DNA from: JBPYCR01 sp051846935
GTDB taxonomy: Bacteria > Bacillota > Bacilli > Bacillales > Amphibacillaceae
Assembly (NCBI RefSeq): GCF_051846935.1
Contig: NZ_JBPYCS010000009.1
Coordinates: 36,749 to 100,748, forward strand
Direction of reading: 5' to 3'
Length of the DNA: 64,000 nucleotides
Of this stretch, positions 53,543-62,664 are shown piece by piece. Every line of letters begins with the position of its first letter. Position 1 is the first letter of the stretch. The position numbers and the translations under genes are program-made. The notes under the pieces were generated by a model. The model had not been told where the DNA came from. It saw only the letters and a program-made list of their open reading frames with translations, and did no database searches.

Positions 53543-54409
53543 ATGGGACATAATGGTGGCTTAGTCCGCTTACGAGAAGCATTACATACAATTAAACCCG
53601 CAGAGCGAAATGCAGCACACTATATTTTAAATAACCCAGATAAAGTTGTTCGCTTATCTGTTAAAGAACTAGCTGAAAAAAGCGCTTCAAGTCAAGCCGC
53701 GATCATTCGACTTTGCAAAAACATTGGTGTTTCGGGCTTTCAAGAATTAAAAATACGAATTGCTGGTGATCTGCAAGCAAATGAACTACATGACTACAGT
53801 TACATAGAAATACTCCCCGATGATGATACGAAAACATTAATTACAAATATTTCAAGGAAAAACATCCAATCAATTCGGGAAACCTTGCAAATTCTTGATT
53901 ATAAACATGTGGAAAAAGCTATCGAAGCGATGCATCAAGCAACACGTATAGACTTTTTTGGAGCTGCCGCTTCACAAATTATTGCCCAGGATGCGCAGCA
54001 AAAGTTTTTACGGATTAACAAACATTGTACCGCTTATGAAGATGCTCACCTTCAGTTAACATCATCTGTAACACTAACTGAAAACGATGTTGCAATTGGT
54101 ATTTCCTATTCCGGAGAAACGAGTCATGTGCTCGCAGCGATAGAAAATGCAAAAAAGGAAAACGCTACTACAATCGGTATTACATGCTATGGTAAAAGTA
54201 CGCTGGCAGAGCTTGTAGACATCTGTCTTTATATATCTACAACAGAATCTGACACGATCCGTAGTGCTGCTACTGCTTCTAGAATTGCACAGTTAAATAT
54301 TATTGATATATTGTTCACAGGAGTTGCCTCGAAAAATTATGATGCAACTGTCACTTACTTAAATAAAACCCGTGAAGCATTACAGGGAGCGTTCAGAAAA
54401 AATAATTAG
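53543..54409 (+). CDS. MurR/RpiR-family amino-sugar regulator
   Basis: A 288-residue regulator with an N-terminal HTH_6 domain (VRLSVKELAEKSASSQAAIIRLCKNIG) and a C-terminal SIS sugar-phosphate-binding domain (FGAAASQIIAQDAQQKFLRI, ISYSGETSHVLAAIENAKK). It probably responds to GlcNAc- or MurNAc-phosphate and controls the three downstream genes. ATG 53543 follows AAGGAGATT. The GlcNAc kinase begins 11 nt after it. Confidence 0.9.
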   Translation: MGHNGGLVRLREALHTIKPAERNAAHYILNNPDKVVRLSVKELAEKSASSQAAIIRLCKNIGVSGFQELKIRIAGDLQANELHDYSYIEILPDDDTKTLITNISRKNIQSIRETLQILDYKHVEKAIEAMHQATRIDFFGAAASQIIAQDAQQKFLRINKHCTAYEDAHLQLTSSVTLTENDVAIGISYSGETSHVLAAIENAKKENATTIGITCYGKSTLAELVDICLYISTTESDTIRSAATASRIAQLNIIDILFTGVASKNYDATVTYLNKTREALQGAFRKNN

Positions 54410-54420
54410 GGGGCATAGGT

Positions 54421-55428
54421 ATGTATATGATTGGAATTGATGGTGGAGGTACAAAAACAGAAGCATTGCTCTACCATACTGAAAAAGGTGTGCTTTCTAC
54501 TATTACAGCAGGGCCTACAAACCCCCACAGCACGTCATTTAAAACTTCCGTTCGTACCGTTACAAAAATGATTAAACAAATCACCTCCTCCCCGCAATTA
54601 TCCAATACGGAAAACATTTCGATTAGTATAGGCTTGGCCGGATTAGGTAGAATGCATGAGAGAGAAAAGTGGAAGCGTCTATTTATCGGAAGCAATTGCA
54701 TACATAACGTTGATCAGCTACTGATCACCAGTGACGCACTCCCCTCACTTTACTCAGGTACATATGGAAATGATGGCATTGTAACCATTTCTGGCACTGG
54801 GTCTGTCGCCTTCGGATTAAAGGATAAAAATGAAAAACGAATTGGCGGCTGGGGTCACCTTGTTAGTTCTGATCCGGGTAGCGGCTACTTTATCGGCTAC
54901 AAAGCGCTCGAAGCGGTCTTCAATCAGTACGATGGAATTGGTGAAAAAACAGCAATTACCGACTATTTATTAGAGTCAGAAGGAAAAACAGAAGTTCCCC
55001 AATTAATTCAAACGATTTATGATACGAGTGCAACAAAAGAAAGAGTTGCTAGCTATGCAACACACGTTTTTAAAGCTATTGAAGCTGGTGATTCCGTTGC
55101 TCAACAAATAATTGAAAAATCAGCTTCTCTCATAGCTCGTAACGGTATAGCTCTTTACAATCAATTAGTTAGCCAGCATGAGAAAGAGAGTTTTCCTTTT
55201 GTACTTGTAGGCGGAATCTTTAAAAACGAACGGTTGCTTAAGTCTCTAAAGCTCATGATGATGCGAGAATGTCAGTTTAAATTTGTTGTACCAACCATTA
55301 CACCTGTTTACGGGAATATTGTTTATTTACTAAAAGATGCTGGATTTAAAGCAAATACAATTGAACAACAGCTCACTGCGACGCAACATAGCATTCAAGA
55401 AGCACAGTCCAACAAAAGAGACATTTAA
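54421..55428 (+). CDS. N-acetylglucosamine kinase-like BadF/BadG/BcrA/BcrD ATPase
   Basis: A 335-residue actin-fold sugar kinase. The phosphate-1 loop GIDGGGTKTEALL is at the N-terminus; VTISGTGSVAFG and GGWGHLVSSDPGSGYFIG are the phosphate-2/acceptor blocks, and VLVGGIFKNERLL the adenosine motif. The family phosphorylates GlcNAc or MurNAc released from cell wall. Operon context with nagA and nagB supports GlcNAc (or GlcNAc/MurNAc) phosphorylation as the entry step of recycling. Confidence 0.85.
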   Translation: MYMIGIDGGGTKTEALLYHTEKGVLSTITAGPTNPHSTSFKTSVRTVTKMIKQITSSPQLSNTENISISIGLAGLGRMHEREKWKRLFIGSNCIHNVDQLLITSDALPSLYSGTYGNDGIVTISGTGSVAFGLKDKNEKRIGGWGHLVSSDPGSGYFIGYKALEAVFNQYDGIGEKTAITDYLLESEGKTEVPQLIQTIYDTSATKERVASYATHVFKAIEAGDSVAQQIIEKSASLIARNGIALYNQLVSQHEKESFPFVLVGGIFKNERLLKSLKLMMMRECQFKFVVPTITPVYGNIVYLLKDAGFKANTIEQQLTATQHSIQEAQSNKRDI

Positions 55429-55538
55429 TTTACCGATTAGAACTATGTTAGTGAACTACGAAAAAAACGGAGTCGGTATGAGCTACTAGACATCAAGACC
55501 ATCTTTAGCAGTACCATATAAAGGGAGTTGAAAAAGCT

Positions 55539-56708
55539 ATGAAAAAAAATCGTCCGTTGATTATTTTTAACGTAACGGTATATACCGAAAGTACTATGCA
55601 AACGAACAGCTCCCTTCTTATCAACGATGGCGTAATTCAAGAAATTCTAGAGCATGACTCACTACCTCCAAATGCCGATATAATTGACGGAACAAACCTT
55701 ATTGCCCTTCCAGGGTTTATTGATCCCCATATTCATGGTGCTAATGGGGCAGATGTAATGGACGCTACCGAAGCAGCTATAGACACTATTGCTTCAGCTT
55801 TGCCAAGGGAAGGGACAACAAGCTTTCTAGCTACAACCATTACACAGGCGGAAGCACATATTGAAAATGCATTAATAAATGTTGGAAGTTATTTTAATAA
55901 AGAAAATCAAGCTCAAATGCTTGGTATCCATTTAGAGGGCCCATTTATTGAAAAGGATAAAAAAGGAGCACAGCCTGAAGAACATATTATTAAGCCTGAT
56001 CTCGCATTATTTCAAAAATGGCAATCGCTTGCCAGCAATAAAATAAAAACAATCACACTTGCACCTGAGCATGATGTGGATGGGGGCTTCATCACCCATT
56101 TAGCAAATAACGGCATTATAGTATCTGCAGGTCATTCTGCAATTGCTTACACTGACCTAAAAAAGGCCGTACAGCAATATGGCGTTCGTCAAATTACGCA
56201 TTTATGTAATGCGATGCCAAGCCTGCATCATCGAGATGTTGGTATGATTGGAGCAGCATTTTTATTGCCAGAGCTGTATGCTGAGATTATTGCAGATAAT
56301 ATACATGTATCACGTGAAATGCTACAAATTATTTATAACAATATAGGGAGTAACCGACTTATTTTAATAACGGATGCAATGAAAGCAAAGGGATTGGCAG
56401 ATGGGTTATACGAGCTCGGTGGTCAAGCTGTCACCGTCAAAGGAAAAAAAACTACATTACAAGATGGTACATTGGCAGGCAGTGTACTGAAAATGAACGA
56501 AGCTGCAAAATTTTTCTTTTCTATGGAAGGTGTAACGATGCACGACATAATAAAGATAACATCAGAGAATGCAGCGAAACAACTAGGCATCTACGGTACT
56601 AAAGGAAGCATTTCAGTAGGAAAAGATGCAGACATCGTACTACTCGATCAAGATTTCCAAGTAAAATATACAATATGTCAAGGTAAAATTGCATATAGAG
56701 GTGAGTAG
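55539..56708 (+). CDS. nagA: N-acetylglucosamine-6-phosphate deacetylase
   Basis: A 389-residue amidohydrolase-fold enzyme that yields glucosamine-6-phosphate and acetate. The N-terminal PGFIDPHIHGANGADVMDA, GIHLEGPFI with the metal Glu, SAGHSAIAY and THLCNAMPSLHHR metal-site histidines, and the catalytic Asp in LITDAM are present. ATG 55539 follows AAAGGGAG after a 110-bp gap. It ends 1 nt before nagB begins. Confidence 0.95.
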   Translation: MKKNRPLIIFNVTVYTESTMQTNSSLLINDGVIQEILEHDSLPPNADIIDGTNLIALPGFIDPHIHGANGADVMDATEAAIDTIASALPREGTTSFLATTITQAEAHIENALINVGSYFNKENQAQMLGIHLEGPFIEKDKKGAQPEEHIIKPDLALFQKWQSLASNKIKTITLAPEHDVDGGFITHLANNGIIVSAGHSAIAYTDLKKAVQQYGVRQITHLCNAMPSLHHRDVGMIGAAFLLPELYAEIIADNIHVSREMLQIIYNNIGSNRLILITDAMKAKGLADGLYELGGQAVTVKGKKTTLQDGTLAGSVLKMNEAAKFFFSMEGVTMHDIIKITSENAAKQLGIYGTKGSISVGKDADIVLLDQDFQVKYTICQGKIAYRGE

Positions 56709-56709
56709 C

Positions 56710-57447
56710 ATGAAAATGATAACCGTAAAAAACAACGAAGAGCTCGCTAGTTTAGCTTGTTCCTTTGTTGTCGACAAAATAAATCGTATAGAAGCTCCTG
56801 TTCTAGGACTCGCTACCGGGTCAACTCCAATTAAATTATACGCGAAATTAGTAGAAAAATATAAACAAAAAAAGCTTTCCTTTCAAAAAGCAACGACGTT
56901 TAATTTAGATGAATACATCGGACTACCTAGTGATCATCCGAACAGCTACCATTACTATATGTCCGAGCACCTATTTTCTCACATTGATATTTCCCCAGAG
57001 AACACGTTTTTGCCGTATGGCTTAGCGCCCAACTTAGAAAAAGAATGCGCACACTATGAGCAGCTCATTAAAACAAGAGGTCCCATTGACTTACAAATAT
57101 TAGGTCTAGGAGAAAATGGCCATATTGGATTTAATGAACCACATACGCCCTTTAACAAGCGCACACATATTGTTCAGCTCGATGAAATGACACGCCAAGC
57201 GAATTCGAAATTTTTCAAACCATCAGAAGCAGTCCCTTCAAAGGCTATTACAATGGGCATCGATACGATTATGGATAGCAAAGAGATTTTACTACTTGTA
57301 TCAGGATCAAAAAAGCGTACTGCACTAAAACATACGCTACATGGCGACGTAACACCTTTCGTTCCAGCCTCCATTTTACAAGCTCACTCGAATGTAACAA
57401 TTATTTCCGATGAAGCGAGTATAAGCGACACGTTATTAGAAAGTTAG
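56710..57447 (+). CDS. nagB: Glucosamine-6-phosphate deaminase
   Basis: A 245-residue isomerase/deaminase that converts GlcN-6-P to fructose-6-P and ammonia, linking amino-sugar recycling to glycolysis. LGLATGSTPIKLY, TFNLDEYIGLPSDHPNSYHYYM (catalytic Asp), GLGENGHIGFNEP and the His/Glu segment are intact. It is the shorter Gram-positive form. ATG 56710 has AGAGGTGA upstream; the frame opens earlier inside nagA. Confidence 0.95.
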   Translation: MKMITVKNNEELASLACSFVVDKINRIEAPVLGLATGSTPIKLYAKLVEKYKQKKLSFQKATTFNLDEYIGLPSDHPNSYHYYMSEHLFSHIDISPENTFLPYGLAPNLEKECAHYEQLIKTRGPIDLQILGLGENGHIGFNEPHTPFNKRTHIVQLDEMTRQANSKFFKPSEAVPSKAITMGIDTIMDSKEILLLVSGSKKRTALKHTLHGDVTPFVPASILQAHSNVTIISDEASISDTLLES

Positions 57448-57487
57448 CAAGCAAGTTAAGAAAAAATTCCACTCGAACCAAAATAAA

Positions 57488-57527
57488 AACCGAAACAAGT
57501 GGTCATACTTAATCACTTGTTTCGGTT
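57488..57527 (-). terminator. Terminator of the SurA-like lipoprotein gene, possibly bidirectional
   Basis: Perfect 14-bp stem AACCGAAACAAGTG/CACTTGTTTCGGTT. The T-run (TTTTATTTT) is on the minus strand; it also closes the nag operon. Confidence 0.75.
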
Positions 57528-57578
57528 CAGATGAGTACGGCTTTACTCGTTAGCCAGTACGCTATCAACCGTATTTTT

Positions 57579-58277
57579 TTAAACGTTTCGTTCAATCGTT
57601 GCTTTTTCTTTCATTTCCTCAATTACTTTTTGAATTTCCTGCAACGATTTTTGTTGTTCAATTGTCGCTTTAATACTATCCTTTAATTCTTCGAGCTCCG
57701 GTAAATCTTCGTTATTTTCCTTCAATTGGTCGTAGTACGTTTCAATTTCTTCATCAGACACTTTCCCATCTGATATTTCCTTCGTATACTTTTCTAACGT
57801 CAGTTCGAATTTCAATTGCTCTTGAAAACCAGCCTCTGTTAAATGAAACTGATCTAATAATGTAGTTAAGCCTTCCCCGTTCGCTGTTTTTATTTTTTCG
57901 AATTCAGATTCAACTTCAGCATCATCGACAACGATCCCCTCTTGTTTCGCTCGTTGCATTACTAACTCTCTTTCCACTAACGAATCAATTGTCCGTTCCT
58001 TTAATTGCTCTTGATCAACCTCTTCTCCTGTTTGAGTTGCTCGTGCTTTAACTTGAGGATATATATTGTTATACTTTTCACCTAAAATATCGGTACCATT
58101 AATATTAACTACAACTTCATCGTTGTCCAGTACTTCTTCATCCGCAATCTCAATCTCTTGACTAGTAGCATTATTTTCACGATCTGTTTCATTCTTCTTA
58201 TCTTCTGTTTTGTCACTGCATGCCGCCAGTCCAAAAGCTAAAATAAGAACTGCGACAATTTGTATCCATTTATTCAT
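57579..58277 (-). CDS. SurA-N-domain lipoprotein
   Basis: A 232-residue lipoprotein. The signal peptide ends in the lipobox LAAC (Cys20), followed by an acidic linker and a SurA/PrsA-type chaperone domain (VVVNINGTDILGEKYN, LKERTIDSLVERELVMQRAKQEGI, SDEEIETYYDQLK). There is no parvulin PPIase domain, unlike PrsA. It probably assists folding of exported proteins at the membrane surface. ATG 58277 follows AGGGAAAG. Confidence 0.82.
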   Translation of the reverse strand: MNKWIQIVAVLILAFGLAACSDKTEDKKNETDRENNATSQEIEIADEEVLDNDEVVVNINGTDILGEKYNNIYPQVKARATQTGEEVDQEQLKERTIDSLVERELVMQRAKQEGIVVDDAEVESEFEKIKTANGEGLTTLLDQFHLTEAGFQEQLKFELTLEKYTKEISDGKVSDEEIETYYDQLKENNEDLPELEELKDSIKATIEQQKSLQEIQKVIEEMKEKATIERNV

Positions 58278-58417
58278 ATGTTCTTTCCCTCATTTCATAA
58301 ACAGTCTAATGCTATTCAAACATACAAGCGTAAGTAATAGCAAGTACATATATATGACAAGATTGAGTCAATTAGTTTAACCAGTGTTACAGCTCGGTTA
58401 AAATCATTCCTGACGCG

Positions 58418-60163
58418 CTATTTAAAGTCTCGTAGCAAGCGTTCAAGTTTTTCATTCGCAAGAGGCTTTCCTAATAAAAAACCTTGACCATGCATACACC
58501 CTTCTTGATTTAACGTTTTTAATTGTTCTTCATTTTCAATACCCTCTGCTAAAACCTGGATATTTAACGATTTTGCTAAAGTGAGGATTGCTTGTACGAT
58601 AGCCTTACTTTCCTTATTTTCATTAATATCTTGGATAAAGGACATATCAATTTTTAACGTATCAACAGGCAACTGTTTTATATAACTAAATGAACTGTAA
58701 CCAGTTCCAAAATCATCGATTGAAATTTGTACACCAATTTCTTTAATCGCATTCAGTAATTGGATCGATTTGTTCATATTAATTATGACGCTTTCCGTCA
58801 CTTCCAGTTCCAACCACTTTGGGTCTAATTTTGTCTCTTGTAACACTTCCTTCACTGTATTCAAAAAATCTGGCTGAGCAAGCTGCTGTGGAGAAATATT
58901 TACAGCCATTTTTAAAGGTGAGTATCCTTTATTTTGCCATTCTTTGTTTTGCAAACAGGCTTGCTTAAGTATGAGCTTTCCTAATGGAACAATCAACCCC
59001 GTTTCCTCTGCTATTGGAATAAACTGTCTTGGCTGAATTATACCAAGATCTGGATGGCTCCAACGAACTAGCGCTTCGAGCCCAACAAGCTTTTGACGGG
59101 CTAAATCTACTTTTGGCTGATAGTCTAAATGAAATTGGTTCTGTTTAATTGCTTTTTTCAATTCATTTTCAAGCATGATTCTCTCTAATGATTTTTGTTC
59201 CATATCTTCTGTGAAAAATATAAATCGTTTCCGAACATTACTTTTTATTTCATACAGTGCAGTGTCTGCTTTTGATAGCAACTCATCTTCGACCATACTA
59301 TCATTTGGGTATAGAGCAATCCCGATACTGCACGATAATACATAGTTTCTTCCAGCAACATCCATAGGCTCTTCCATTTTTTGTACGATTTGCTCTGCTC
59401 GCTTTGCGGCATCCTGTTTACTTTGTATGTTTGCTGCTATGACAGCAAATTCATCACCACCTAGCCTCCCAACAACATCTGTGGAAGGAATAGCGTCTTG
59501 AATTCGTCTTCCTGCTGCAGTTAAAATCAAGTCGCCTGTTTCATGTCCCCATGAGTCGTTAACATATTTAAATTTATCCAAATCAATAAACATTACAGCA
59601 AATTTTGTTACAGCCGGATCCGCTTCATGCACAGCATTTCTTAACTCTTTCAGAAAAAGTCGCCTGTTCGGTAAATTTGTCAACATATCATGATACGCTA
59701 AATGGTAATTTCTTTGCTCTGCTCTTTTTCGCTCGGTCATATCATTGCGTATCGATACATACTGATACGGCCGTCCCTTTTCATTTAAAAAAGGAACAAT
59801 TGTCGTGTGTACCCAATAATACGTGCCGTCCTTTGCCTTATTCTTTATTTCACCCTGCCACGTTTCACCAGCACTAATTTTTTTCCACATATTTTGAAAA
59901 AATTGCTTAGGGTGGTGTCTTGAATTCAATAAACGATGATTCTGTCCAATTAATTCTTCTCTTGTATACTTTGAGATTTCACAAAATGTATCATTTGCAT
60001 ATTGTATCGTTCCCTTTTGATCCGTTATAGCTACAATGGCTGACTGATCAAGTGCATACTTAATATCTTCCAACTCTTTAACGACCGATGCATACTGGTC
60101 TTCAGTATGTAGACGTTCTCTTTTATTTAAGCTATTTTTATTTGCCTTTTTTTTCTGATTCAC
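58418..60163 (-). CDS. PAS-GGDEF-EAL cyclic-di-GMP turnover protein
   Basis: A 581-residue protein. The domains are a PAS domain (about 30-150; ITDQKGTIQYANDTFCEISKYTREELIGQNHRLLNS) with PAC, a GGDEF domain with an intact RLGGDEFAVIAAN active site (about 155-325) and an EAL domain (about 340-580) with EALVRW, VNISPQQL, VTESVI, DDFGTGYSS and the late EGIEN Glu. Both diguanylate cyclase and phosphodiesterase activities are possible. No RxxD inhibition site is seen before GGDEF. There are no membrane helices, so it is cytosolic. I prefer GTG 60163 (AAGGGTGGAG upstream) over GTG 60172. A candidate attenuator precedes it. Confidence 0.92.
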   Translation of the reverse strand: MNQKKKANKNSLNKRERLHTEDQYASVVKELEDIKYALDQSAIVAITDQKGTIQYANDTFCEISKYTREELIGQNHRLLNSRHHPKQFFQNMWKKISAGETWQGEIKNKAKDGTYYWVHTTIVPFLNEKGRPYQYVSIRNDMTERKRAEQRNYHLAYHDMLTNLPNRRLFLKELRNAVHEADPAVTKFAVMFIDLDKFKYVNDSWGHETGDLILTAAGRRIQDAIPSTDVVGRLGGDEFAVIAANIQSKQDAAKRAEQIVQKMEEPMDVAGRNYVLSCSIGIALYPNDSMVEDELLSKADTALYEIKSNVRKRFIFFTEDMEQKSLERIMLENELKKAIKQNQFHLDYQPKVDLARQKLVGLEALVRWSHPDLGIIQPRQFIPIAEETGLIVPLGKLILKQACLQNKEWQNKGYSPLKMAVNISPQQLAQPDFLNTVKEVLQETKLDPKWLELEVTESVIINMNKSIQLLNAIKEIGVQISIDDFGTGYSSFSYIKQLPVDTLKIDMSFIQDINENKESKAIVQAILTLAKSLNIQVLAEGIENEEQLKTLNQEGCMHGQGFLLGKPLANEKLERLLRDFK

Positions 60164-60189
60164 TAGCTCCACCCTTGCCTTAATCCGGA

Positions 60190-60275
60190 ATATAAAAATA
60201 CCGACCTTTTCTAAGGTCGGCTATACGGCGTTCTCATTTAACACTTCGTACAGGGAACGATTCTTATACTTTATT
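60190..60275 (-). ncRNA. Candidate structured leader with terminator before the GGDEF-EAL gene
   Basis: On the minus strand, CGTTCCC and GAGAACG form a hairpin whose loop GTACG can pair with CGTAT just downstream (H-type pseudoknot). Next comes a perfect terminator stem CCGACCTT-AGAA-AAGGTCGG (60221-60202) followed by TATTTTTATATT, ending about 27 nt before the start codon. The arrangement resembles a small riboswitch or attenuator, but matches no class I can name. Confidence 0.5.
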
Positions 60276-60501
60276 TTACCTTTAAAAGTAGGTTAAATGC
60301 AAACATTGGGATCAGGTCAAATCGATCGACTAGATAGTGTTTTAACATAATATCTAATGAAGTAAATTTATACAACTACTAAACATACACGACCTAAATT
60401 TATACAACAAACAATCGAAATACGGTTTTACATTCCTTTTGTACGCTTTTCATTCGATAACGAGCAAGAGTAAACTAAATTACACACTTGAAATCGAATC
60501 C

Positions 60502-61224
60502 TTATTCATTCGTCTGACATTTTCCATCCGTACAAAATGTTGTTTCTGTTTTGCTTTCTTCCAATGCGATTAAATCTTCTTTAGCATCCAATTGTTCTTG
60601 CCACACTTTTTCTAGTACTTCTTTAAATACATGTATTGGCTGTGCCCCTGAAATGGCATACTTTTCATTAAACACAAAAAAAGGAACACCATTCACACCG
60701 ATTTGTTTTGCTCGCTTTTGGTCTTGACGAACAGCTGTTATTAAATCATTTGATTGTAACATTTGTTCCACATCACCTGCATTTAATCCAACTTCACTAG
60801 CAAGTTTGCTTAATGTTTCGTGATTGCTAATTCGTTTGGAGTCGGTGAAATACGCTTTTAAAATTCGTTCCGCCATTTCCAACCCTTTGCTTTTTGCAAT
60901 CGCATATTTAGCTAACCGATGAGCATCAAATGTATTTGTAGGCTTCATTGTAGAAAAATGAAAAGTAAGCCCTTCTTCTTTTGCTTGTTGTTCAATATTT
61001 GCATTCATTTCTTTAGCCTTATCCACTGAACAACCATACTTTCCCGCTACAATCTCATGTATGTTTTTTTCTACATTATTAGGTGTAGTTGGATCAAGCT
61101 GATAGCTTTTCATCTCTACCTGAACATGTGCTTTGTTTGAAAATTGCTCTAATGCTGATTCAAATCTGCGTTTGCCAATATAGCAAAATGGGCAAACAAA
61201 ATCCGACCATATTTCGACTTTCAC
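60502..61224 (-). CDS. DsbA-family (FrnE-like) thiol oxidoreductase
   Basis: A 240-residue DsbA-fold protein with the CPFC active site in WSDFVCPFCYIGKRRFE, a cis-Pro region NGVPFFVFNEKYAISGAQP and a C-terminal CTDGKC pair. There is no signal peptide, so it acts in the cytoplasm like FrnE/YwbO. Suggested roles are redox or isomerase activity with small molecules or in oxidative stress; the substrate is unknown. The start is GTG 61224 after AGAGGTG. Confidence 0.87.
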   Translation of the reverse strand: MKVEIWSDFVCPFCYIGKRRFESALEQFSNKAHVQVEMKSYQLDPTTPNNVEKNIHEIVAGKYGCSVDKAKEMNANIEQQAKEEGLTFHFSTMKPTNTFDAHRLAKYAIAKSKGLEMAERILKAYFTDSKRISNHETLSKLASEVGLNAGDVEQMLQSNDLITAVRQDQKRAKQIGVNGVPFFVFNEKYAISGAQPIHVFKEVLEKVWQEQLDAKEDLIALEESKTETTFCTDGKCQTNE

Positions 61225-61349
61225 TATCTACACCTCTTTTCTAAGTTTCATTGTAGCATAGCGCACACTACTCTAGAAACGTTGTGCTCGCTTACGTATT
61301 ACCGACGATTCAAATACAGTTCTTTTTATAATATGAAAAACAGCAGAAA

Positions 61350-61393
61350 ATACCCGGATGCTTTTGTTGTCTTTGAGAAGCATTCGGGTATTA
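61350..61393 (-). terminator. Hairpin terminator downstream of the transposase remnant
   Basis: AATACCCGGATGCTT pairs with AAGCATTCGGGTATT (one mismatch). On the minus strand it is followed by TTCTGCTGTTTTTC. Confidence 0.55.
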
Positions 61394-61552
61394 CAACTCT
61401 TATTTATTTGAGTCAATTTCATAATTGCCATTTTTAAAAAATCACAAAAGAACAGAATTTTAATATTCACTTAAACATTTAAAGCGAGATTGGTGTCTGC
61501 TGTGTTCCATCCGGATCCACTCCGCTTTCCGCAGGCAACGCCTCAACTAATT

Positions 61553-61762
61553 TTAAAAGGTTGCCCCAAAACTTCTAAAATGGACTTTTGCTCGTTTACC
61601 TGTTCTGTAACGAACTTTGTTTAATTGAAAGAACTCTTTAAGATACGCATTAATTCGTTCAACGGCTGTACGTCGATTATAGATACTTTTCCAAGTTTTT
61701 GTTCCCCGATCTGGAGCTGTGTATCTTCGAAGATATTTGGTGATCTTCAATCTATTTTTCAT
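61553..61762 (-). pseudogene. C-terminal remnant of a DDE transposase
   Basis: 69 residues containing YNRRTAVERINAYLKEFFQLNKVRYRTGKRAKVHF, which resembles the conserved C-terminal Glu-bearing block (K/R-x-x-x-ER-x-x-x-LK) of IS4/IS5/IS1182-type DDE transposases. Everything upstream of it is missing and the preceding sequence has stops. It is a dead fragment; the IS family is not resolved. Confidence 0.65.
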
Positions 61763-61845
61763 AGATTGGCAAGTTCAGCCTCTCCTTTAACCATTGTTCA
61801 CGCTCTTCCTTTGATTTACGCCCTAAAATGATGAGTTTTATTTAT

Positions 61846-62295
61846 TTAAAATGACCTTTCTTCTTGAATCGCGTCATCTTTTTTATATACCTTAATTTTT
61901 GTCCCTTTATTGCTAGCAATTTCCTTTGCACGTTGAATTGCATCCTTTTTCTTGCGATATACGTTACTCGACCGCTTCGCTCCGGATGATTGTACCGCCC
62001 AGCCATTTTTATGGGCGACGACTTCTTCCGCCTCTCGGAGCCTTTCGGGATTGCTCTCATATTTTTCGCCTTGCTCGGAGCGTTTCGTAACATTTGCATT
62101 TTTATCATAGCTTTCAATTTCCTTATTGCTTGCATTACTTGCCCACTCTTTTGCCTGTTCAATTGCGATCGGAATGGCTTGGCCATCGGTATACCCTTCA
62201 TCAATCATCGCGTTCGCAATGTCAATTGCTTTTCTTTTTGTGACACGACTTAACTTTTTCATGGCATCTGGGTAATCGTTCATTGTCCACGGCAT
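61846..62295 (-). CDS. YdaT-like DUF2188 protein
   Basis: A 149-residue soluble, charged protein. The N-terminal half, MPWTMNDYPDAMKKLSRVTKRKAIDIANAMIDEGY, is the ChaB-like region of B. subtilis YdaT; the C-terminal half (HKNGWAVQSSGAKRSSNVYRKKKDAIQRAKEIASNKGTKIKVYKKDD) is the DUF2188 domain. YdaT is a general-stress protein of unknown function. The start is ATG 62295. I see no strong ribosome site within 15 nt, so the start is less certain. Confidence 0.82.
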   Translation of the reverse strand: MPWTMNDYPDAMKKLSRVTKRKAIDIANAMIDEGYTDGQAIPIAIEQAKEWASNASNKEIESYDKNANVTKRSEQGEKYESNPERLREAEEVVAHKNGWAVQSSGAKRSSNVYRKKKDAIQRAKEIASNKGTKIKVYKKDDAIQEERSF

Positions 62296-62664
62296 TATAG
62301 TTCCTGCTTGCAGTGATGCGCTTCTTTACATTTATTGAGCAGACTTGTAGTAAACAACTACTTTTTTACAAGTCATAGAACATCCTTATAAAGCACAGAT
62401 TGATTTGTACGTACACATCATATATTAAAATGAAGGTTTCTTTCCTTTCTCAAGCATCAACTGCAATGTCAGGATGTCACCTCCTGTTTTTTCGTTACCC
62501 TAAAGCCAAAGTGAAAAAACGGCTTTTTATACGTTTGTAATTTAGATACCGAAAACACTTGCTACTAAGTTGCTTCGAGAAAAAAAGGATACCATCTAAT
62601 AGAAGTAAGTCAACACGACCTATATTATTAGATGTATCCTTTTTGTTTGTATGCTGGAAACGCG
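62296..62664. other. 369-bp intergenic region with terminator and a short degenerate frame
   Basis: On the minus strand ACAGGAGGTGACATCC (about 62491-62476) is followed by a 13-15-codon frame (TTGCAGTTGATGCTTGAG..) ending near 62444. The SD context resembles that of small Bacillus type I toxins, but the peptide is too short. The fni terminator lies at 62582-62646. Confidence 0.4.
62582..62646 (-). terminator. Terminator of fni
   Basis: AAAAAGGATAC-ATCTAATA pairs with TATTAGAT-GTATCCTTTTT (one bulge), with T-runs on both strands. Confidence 0.75.

Larger units (their letters stand above)
61225..61845. other. 621-bp degenerate region
   Basis: It contains a terminator-like hairpin (61350-61393), a GC-rich repeat fragment (about 61515-61550, CCGCTTTCCGCAGGCAACGC), a transposase remnant (61553-61762) and a short minus-strand open stretch (about 61830-61752) ending RLNLPIYEK that I cannot assign. 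Confidence 0.5.

Noticed and set aside
61842..62204. Basic 120-codon minus-strand frame overlapping ydaT
   Set aside because: The alternative frame 61846-62295 encodes a recognisable YdaT/DUF2188 protein; the basic frame is its shadow.
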